From JALORV01 sp963712485 (GTDB lineage: Bacteria > Pseudomonadota > Gammaproteobacteria > Burkholderiales > Burkholderiaceae_F), in NCBI GenBank assembly GCA_963712485.1, contig CAVQID010000018.1:6886-70885 (forward strand): a stretch of 64,000 nucleotides of DNA, written 5' to 3'. A program made the translations under genes and the position numbers. The notes beneath the pieces are model-generated. The model did no database searches and was not told where the DNA came from. It saw only the letters and a program-made list of their open reading frames with translations. Positions 58,337-64,000 of the stretch are shown here, in pieces. Position 1 is the stretch's first letter; the number at the start of each line of letters is the position of its first letter.

Positions 58337-60530
58337 CAGACGTTCCTCGGATAACGGTTGTAACGCGGGTTATCTGCCGCACCGTCCAGCCAACCACCCG
58401 GCGTGTTCAGGTTGCTAATACCTGCCTGCACGCGGTTCCAAGCGGTCAACGCGCCTGGAATGTCACGCTCAACCGCCGCAACCAGAGCAGCCCAGAAGAT
58501 CGCCGCATAATTACCGCTGCCATACTGTTACTTCGCCGGCGCTCGACCACTTGTTCCAATTCGGATTGTTGGCTGGGTTATGGTTGATAAACAGCCACTT
58601 CCCGGACTCGCCCGGAGGGGTGTCGACATAGTCGGAGCGGATCATTTCGCCCCAGGTGCTTCGCATGGCAATGGGCCAAGTGGCAGTCGTGTCAGAGACG
58701 GTTGTCAGGAAATTGTGCAGGCGCCACTCACCGCCGCTTGCCTCGTTGACGTATCTCACAGGTTGCTTCAGCAACCAGTCAGTCGTCGTATTCCACGTCG
58801 TTGCTTCAGCCCCGCGCAGAATTTTTGCAACAGTTGTCGTGTAGTAGACACACGCGAACCAGTGGTGCATCCAGATAGCGTCCTGGCCCTTTGGTCTGGT
58901 GCTGGACACATCAATGAAGTGGCGGGCGTTGTCGTTGTAGACCAAATCAAGCTTGTTCTGAGGATCTTGACTGTAGGTAAACACGCTCTGCGCGCAACGT
59001 TTCAGCAAATCGCGCAGGGCCGTCTTGTGTGCCGATCCGTCCGGCGAAAGGAAGGCTGCAATCGAATAGTTGCGCGTCGACCATGCGCGCGTGCGCACTT
59101 GTGTCCCGCTTCTTACACCGTTTCGTGTGTTCTCAGTGCAGTTCCATGCCGCACTCTTCTGCGCCAGTTCGATGAACACCGGAGATGGCCTGCACAGGAA
59201 CGCGACAAGAGGCCCGGCAGGTTGATGCGCATCATCGAACCCAGCCTTTTGCGACGCGTCGTTTTGGTAAGTATCCTGCGGAAATGTCGGCGACGCCGCG
59301 TTCCGCTTCGCGTAGCCGTACAACTCCGCGTTAGTCGGCACCAGATTCGTTGCGGACGCGCCAGCCGAGTATCTGTAATTGATGGTGAAGGTCAGTTGGC
59401 AAAGCGCGTTGTTGATGCTCGCCTGTGCCGCATACTTGCTACCGGTGCAGATGTAGTCTGCATCCCATGGCGGTAATTGACCAATCCATGTCGCGCGCGG
59501 ACCACCCTCTCCGGTTCCCGCCATTCCGCTCTTAGGCAACCGAGCCCCGACCGACAGCGGAGTGTAGTAGTCGCCACCCCACGCCGACTGCATGTTCGCT
59601 GTGACAGGGCGTGCCGCCTTCCAGAACCACGGATGCGACTGCAAATGAGCCGTGTCGTGCGTGACCTGTAGGCCCGGATCGCCACCGATCCATGTGCTGC
59701 AGTACCAAGCACGCCAGGCTGAATGTGTCGTGTTCGGGCCGTTCGCACTGCTGACAGTCTGGATTGTCGTCCCGTTGACCGAAACCGTCGCGTTCGTGTA
59801 GTTCTGCGATTGAGGTTCAGCCAATGCCGGCCATGTTGATCTTGCAGTTTTCGATGACGACTTCAACGAACGCCCGGCCACCCGCGAAGGCGTGAACGTC
59901 AATCACGGCTTCCATGTCGCCCAGACCGCAACTCAGGCGATAACGGGCGCAGATTACGGCGGCGTTGGCCCACCAAATGCGGTCGTAGCCGCTCGTCCAG
60001 TTACTGAAAGTCCGCGGGGTGCCGCTGAAGTTAACCTCGAGCGTCGTGATCAGTGAGTCGATGTAGGCCGGAGTGAGCGCGTCGCCCTGCGCCAGGCCAT
60101 GCCGCAGGCTGACGTTCGCCGTCGAGTTGGCCTCCGCGAAGGCTTGTTCGCCCGCGACGACCATCACACTGGCCGAGCCGTCCGGCCAGGTGGAAAGCAC
60201 ACTGGAACGCAAGTTCAGATCGTTGTCGCTGACGATGACGCGGCCATTCGGCACGGCGCCCTCGAGCGGATAGACGGTTGCGAGATAAGGGTACGTGCCG
60301 GACTTGGATGAGTGCAGAGTCAGTAACGGAAGGCCACCCTCCGAAGGAGCCGAGGGCGCTGTCACCGCAATCGGCGCCGCACTCGGTGAAGGTGCCGACG
60401 GGCCACTCGCGGGCGGCGTCACCTGACTATTTGCGGCCAGCTGATCCGATGCCTCCGAAGACCCGCCGCAACCTGTTAGTGCGGCAGCCAGAGCCGAAGA
60501 ACTCTTTAACAAGAAGTCGCGCCGCTTCAT
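58336..60530 (-). CDS. Large Tat-exported lipoprotein of unknown function
   Basis: About 730 residues in three frames that join naturally (changes near 59820 and 58515). N-terminus KRRDFLLKSSSALAAALTGC combines a twin-arginine motif with a lipobox Cys. A Ser/Pro/Ala-rich linker follows, then NDLNLRSSVLSTWPDGSASV, a WPDGS pattern seen in RIFT-barrel polysaccharide-lyase-like proteins, and a long C-terminal region rich in Trp/Tyr (YDRIWWANAAVICARYRLSC, FWKAARPVTANMQSAWGGDY, HHWFACVYYTTTVAKILRGA, YAAIFWAALVAAVERDIPGA) resembling an alpha/alpha-toroid. It is probably a cell-surface polysaccharide-active protein. ATGA-coupled at both ends. Confidence 0.6.
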
Positions 60531-60940
60531 GGCACGTCATACGTGAAGATAACTCCGGCGACTGTGCCGATGGCCGCCGATCCGACGGCAAGGATGCCCG
60601 CGGCCGTCAAGCTCATCCCGGCCGGCAGCCGCGGGCCACTGGGATCGATGCCGAACATGCCACCACGCTTGATTCCCGACGGGAGTGTCGTGTTGAGATC
60701 AAACGACGCACTCGTGCCGACGATAAGCGCGGGCACATACGGGGACCAAGTGCCTGCGCCAGATGGCTCGGGCGATGAGGGAGGGTTACTTGCTGGGGCG
60801 GGCGCTGGCGTCGCTTCAGCGGATGGCGCGCCACCCAAGGGCAGGGACGTGTCGCTATCCCATCTGCATCCGGCCACAGTTGTTACAGCGACAGCCAAGG
60901 CTCCCTTGAACAATCGCCTCCGATGATTTTCTTCTTTCAT
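60527..60940 (-). CDS. Lipoprotein with Ig-like (putative Ig) domain
   Basis: About 137 residues starting MKEENHRRRLFKGALAVAVT; an alternative start is 60958. Lipobox TTVAGC, then a Pro/Ala/Ser linker (ATPAPAPASNPPSSPEPSGA). The C-terminal 70 residues resemble a He_PIG-type cadherin/Ig-like repeat (GPRLPAGMSLTAAGILAVGS, GTVAGVIFTYD). First gene of the coupled minus-strand trio; its stop overlaps the next ATG. Confidence 0.6.
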   Translation of the reverse strand: MKEENHRRRLFKGALAVAVTTVAGCRWDSDTSLPLGGAPSAEATPAPAPASNPPSSPEPSGAGTWSPYVPALIVGTSASFDLNTTLPSGIKRGGMFGIDPSGPRLPAGMSLTAAGILAVGSAAIGTVAGVIFTYDVP

Positions 60941-61403
60941 ACGCTGCAAGTCCCCCACTAAGCCTGAGCTTTGCTCTCAGCTCATTTCTGTCGAGCTTCG
61001 CTTCGAAACTCAGACTTCCTTGCCTTGAATTCGATGGCGGAGCCTGAAAGGTTCGCTATCCGATATCGTCGCCTAAGCGCGAAACTTCCGATCGCCTGAT
61101 CGGAGTGCCAGATTGCGCGCAATTCCGTATGGGCACACGGTGCGCTTCGCTCTCGAATGTAATTGCCACGAGGGAAATTTTCCCATTGATTTCCAGTCGG
61201 TCTGCCCCCGTGGTTCGTCCATTCGGTTTGAGTTGAGGCCGCGCATTCAAGCGGCCGATGACGCATTCGTGGTAATGATCGATGGCATGAAGGTAAATTC
61301 GGATGCGATCCGAAATCGTGCCTTCGCTTGCAAAGGAGACGCATTTAAAGTGTGTTGGCTCGTGATTGGCTCTTCTCTGTACCCTTGCCAGAGTGGGTGA
61401 CGT
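60941..61403. other. Divergent intergenic region
   Basis: About 460 bp between the minus-strand lipoprotein trio and plus-strand genes. A 96-codon plus-strand frame (61113-61400) and a long minus-strand frame crossing it both lack codon patterns or motifs I can support. It should contain the trio's promoter. Confidence 0.35.
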
Positions 61404-61565
61404 GTGCGCGAACTCGTCTACATCAGCGCCAACGTCCCGGGAGCCATCAAGAATTACGTCCACGGCATCTGGCAGCGGCAGCTGCTCTTGATTGATGCCT
61501 TGGCACCCATGTTTGAGCGCGTGCACTGCATCTTTTCGAAGGGTCTCGGACCGTGGCCTTCGTAG
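61404..61565 (+). pseudogene. Start of an unrecognised protein, possibly truncated
   Basis: GTG at 61404 opens VRELVYISANVPGAIKNYVH, then GIWQRQLLLIDALAPMFERV and HCIFSKGLGPWPS, stopping at 61563-61565. The composition is protein-like and the pattern resembles the N-terminal beta-alpha unit of a GT-B enzyme. The following 360 bp give short protein-like pieces in other frames (for example AYDLLEAYRRSLQRRK near 61760-61805). Either a frameshifted gene spans 61404-61930 or this is a relic. Confidence 0.35.
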
Positions 61566-61931
61566 ACTTATTGGCAGTAAGCTCACGAACATGAGCAGTC
61601 GCTCCGTCGCAGATCCTTCACGGCCTGCAAAACGTGACTTCGAGTTCGACGCTCGGGTGGACCTGGCGAGCGCTACGCGGACGGCGCGCGGCATAGGACG
61701 CTGTCGGGCGGCGCGAGTCCAAACCGTGGTGCGGCGGCCAATGGGGGAGCTTTTGTAGCCTATGACCTTCTTGAGGCATATCGCCGGTCGCTTCAACGTC
61801 GGAAAGTGTCGGGCTCGAAGCGGCTTCGAAAATGCGGGCCTTTCGCTGGTAGCGTCGAACGCGTCGGGGCTTGCGGGGCTACTTCGTCGTCGGATGTAAG
61901 CGCGGTACCCCATGTCTGGAGACACCTTTCG

Positions 61932-63155
61932 GTGAGCGATACCTTGAACCAAGCGCGTGTCAGCGTCCTGATTTCGACCTTCAACCGTGGGGTAATGCTC
62001 GAAGAGTGCCTCGACTCAGTACTCGATCAGACGCTCGCTCCGCATCAGGTGGTCGTCATTGACGACGGCTCAACAGATGGCACAGCAGAACGAGTAAAGA
62101 AATATTCGAGCCGCGTTCAGTACATGCGAAAGGGCAACGGCGGTAAAGCGAGTGCGCTTAACGCTGGAATGCCGCTGGTTACCGGCGACTTTGTATGGTT
62201 CTTTGATGACGACGACGTCGCCCTGCCGACCTCTATTGCGGATCGTGTTGCCGTGCTGTTGGGCAATCCGACGGCCGGGCTGGTACTTGCCCGGCACTAT
62301 TGGGGCACCACGTCGGCCAACGGCAGAATCGAGGCTCAGTCCGAGACGCAGTGGCCGGATATCAACCAGTCCAACATCTTGCTGACGATGATGCGAGGCT
62401 GCTTCACGATGCTGCAGGCAACCTTGATTCGAACCGATTGCATGCGCACGGTTGGTCCGTTTCGGGAAGAACTGCTCCGGTCGCAAGACTATGACATGCT
62501 GGTGCGGCTCGTCCGACGCTTCCCCGTCGCTTCCTTATTGTCCGACCCACATACATCGGCGACATGCAGGCGAGAGGGGACCGGCTACGCTGCGGCATGC
62601 GGCTTCAAGGCGAGAGCACGTCTGGGGTCGATACGATGCGATCCTCGGAAAGGAACTGCGTCGCGAAACGACGTTCGGCGAGTTTCTCGTTCCTCCGATT
62701 CGGGGTCCCTTGACTGACGAGCAGACGCAGGTGGCGTTGCTTAACCGTCTGTTCGTGATGGGGAGCAAGGGACTGGGCGACGAATGTCTAGAGGACGCCA
62801 TCGCCTTCGCGCGACTTTCTGATGCACGCAAGTTGACCGCGCCGTGCGCAGCGTTGCGATTGCCGCGGTCCAGCAACGTTACTTTCTGCTCGACGTCGTA
62901 CCGCAAAGCGGGGCGTTTCTCTTCCCGCAAAGCTGAGGGCTGGCGGGCAGTGCGACAGGCCGAGTGGTACTGCGCGCCTTTGCGCGCGGGCTTCTTGGTC
63001 TTGGCTGGTGGGGAACGAAGTCAATTAAGGAGCGCCTGCAACTGCTGGAATTCGCACTTGGCCTGTACATCAGCATGCTGCCGGGTAGCGCGCGATCCGG
63101 GTCCAGTCGGAGCGTCCAGGTAGTGGGTCGCAATCTCCGACGAATCCGGGGATAA
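61932..63155 (+). CDS. Family 2 glycosyltransferase
   Basis: About 405 residues from the GTG at 61932 (VSDTLNQARVSVLISTFNRG). GT-A fold: VSVLISTFNRGVMLEECLDS, QVVVIDDGSTDGTAERVKKY, GNGGKASALNAGMPLVTGDF, FVWFFDDDDVALPTSIADRV (the DXD cluster) and LLRSQDYDMLVRLVRRFPVA. The C-terminal part contains YFLLDVVPQSGAFLFPQ and KERLQLLEFALGLYISMLPG. Frame changes near 62550, 62610, 62840 and 62935 interrupt the C-terminal half. A terminator hairpin follows. Confidence 0.75.
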
Positions 63156-63168
63156 CGTCTCAACGAAA

Positions 63169-63193
63169 AAGCCCGCTTCCGCGGGCCTCTTCT
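63169..63193. terminator. Bidirectional hairpin terminator
   Basis: GC-rich stem gcccgc/gcgggc with a ttcc loop, flanked by aaaaa on the left and a T-rich ctcttcttcttct on the right. On the minus strand the stem is followed by a run of T. It sits between the convergent glycosyltransferase and PEP-CTERM genes and probably serves both. Confidence 0.75.
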
Positions 63194-63210
63194 TCTTCTG
63201 TACCTCGCCG

Positions 63211-63949
63211 TCAGTCGCGCCGCCGCCGCACTGCCGCTCCCAAACCAGCGAGAGCTAAGCCCAGCATGGCGAGCGAACCCGGCTCAGGGACACTGTAAGT
63301 CGCTGAAATGTAGTCCTGGTGCGGCGAGCTCGTTGAACCCGGGACCGGGCTTACGAACTTGTAAAGCGTCCAGTTCGTGTATCCGGTGCCGCTGTACGAG
63401 GCCACCTGATTGAGCAGGTTCTGAGCCGCAGTACTCACGGCGGTAAGACGCTCCGGCCCACTGGAATGTGCCGGCGGAAAGGCTCAGGTCGGTGTCGAAG
63501 TAGATATTCCAAACGGCGACTTGAAACGCCGCCGCGCTTGTCGCATTCGCAAAAACACCGAAGTTCGTCTGAGCGCCACTCCAGAAATCGCCAGCCGTCT
63601 TGTTCGGGTAAGCGACGTCGTACAGTTTGCGCATCTCGTCGTCGCCGAAGATGCTGGAGGCATAGAGGTTCGGTCCGGCGTTGGCCGTCTGGCCGAGTCT
63701 AATGCAGAAAAAGCGGAAGAACGAGTCCGCCGGCATCGGGCCGCCACCCCAGAAGTTCCCGTTGAACTGGCCCCCCGAGCCGCTATAACCGGTGACGTTC
63801 ACCGAGGCGAATCCAGCACCTCCGCCCGGATTGTTCACGGTCAGCTGCCCATTGCCTGGCACGTAGGTCCAGAACTCAGCCGCACCGGCCGAGGCCGCCG
63901 AGGCGACCAGTACGATGGCGGCGATCGATTGCTTAAGTGTCAGCTTCAT
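63211..63949 (-). CDS. PEP-CTERM protein (exosortase substrate)
   Basis: About 245 residues. Signal peptide MKLTLKQSIAAIVLVASAAS ending AGA|AEFW. The body is Gly/Asn/Ser-rich with beta-strand patterns (YVPGNGQLTVNNPGGGAGFA, NATSAAAFQVAVWNIYFDTD). The C-terminus is a textbook PEP-CTERM tag: VPEPGS, a hydrophobic helix LAMLGLALAGLGAAV and the basic tail RRRRD. XrtA at 29959 would cleave near the PEP motif and attach or release the protein. One frame change near 63445 separates the body from the tag. It lies outside the synthesis operon, as is normal for PEP-CTERM cargo. Confidence 0.88.
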
Positions 63950-64000
63950 TGCATCCCTACCCAAAATTGGCGGTCCCGCATACATGGGATGCAGGACCCG

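Noticed and set aside
61056..61952. Long minus-strand open frame of 298 codons
   Set aside because: High GC makes long antisense frames common; it has no motif, and its composition looks like a shadow of the plus strand.
1..64000. CRISPR array or rRNA genes
   Set aside because: No regularly spaced repeat-spacer array and no rRNA-like sequence seen; the only periodic array (6307-6427) is a short promoter element without spacers.

Overview
The window is about 64 kb of GC-rich DNA (low-to-mid 60s percent GC by eye). It is dominated by an exosortase A (XrtA/EpsH, PEP-CTERM) exopolysaccharide locus, which points to a Proteobacterium of the beta- or gammaproteobacterial type. I cannot name a genus from sequence alone.

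Layout. (1) 1-3.9 kb: 3' part of a family 2 glycosyltransferase, an ABC exporter, an SDR epimerase remnant and a YdcF-like protein. (2) 3.9-7.1 kb: island-like accessory DNA ending at an initiator tRNA-Met. It holds relics of a LuxR regulator and a LOTUS/OST-HTH protein, two tandem mini membrane proteins, a 'mobile mystery' pair (HTH protein A, Fic protein B) with evenly spaced repeats in its promoter, and an integrase 3' remnant beside the tRNA. (3) 7.4-43.3 kb: the XrtA locus. In order it carries prsK-prsR-prsT, a nucleotide-sugar dehydrogenase, a trypsin-like protease, the initiating sugar transferase, the export protein, chain-length protein, tyrosine kinase, outer-membrane protein and ATPase, a UDP-GlcNAc 2-epimerase, glycosyltransferases, deacetylases, a FemAB-like protein, exosortase A with a C-terminal EpsI part, and an amidotransferase. 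A convergent minus-strand block follows: O-antigen-ligase-like protein, a second asparagine synthase-like protein, a beta-helix protein, a TPR protein and a glycosyltransferase. (4) 43.3-56.2 kb: a rearranged accessory polysaccharide region. It has a direct duplication (the upstream copy internally deleted), broken wzm, wzt and wzx genes, two IS3-family remnants, an ATP-grasp/FemAB pair, and an intact sugar-modifying block (SDR, Gfo/Idh/MocA oxidoreductase, glycosyltransferase, methyltransferase). (5) 56.9-61 kb: an unusual, tightly coupled three-gene minus-strand operon of secreted or lipoprotein-like proteins. (6) 61.4-64 kb: a glycosyltransferase and a PEP-CTERM protein that is a plausible exosortase substrate.

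How it fits together. PrsK/PrsR (a sigma-54-type activator) would control the regulon. The epimerase and dehydrogenase make an aminouronic acid precursor. The EpsB-like enzyme starts the repeat unit, the glycosyltransferases extend it, and the deacetylases, FemAB and amidotransferase proteins decorate it. The Wza-like, chain-length, kinase and outer-membrane proteins export it. XrtA processes PEP-CTERM proteins such as the one at the right end.

Caution: more than 30 conserved genes or domains are interrupted by single-base frameshifts while keeping all recognisable catalytic residues. I read most of these as sequence or assembly errors, so many coordinates below span frame changes. Genes cut by IS elements or recombination junctions are called pseudogenes instead.
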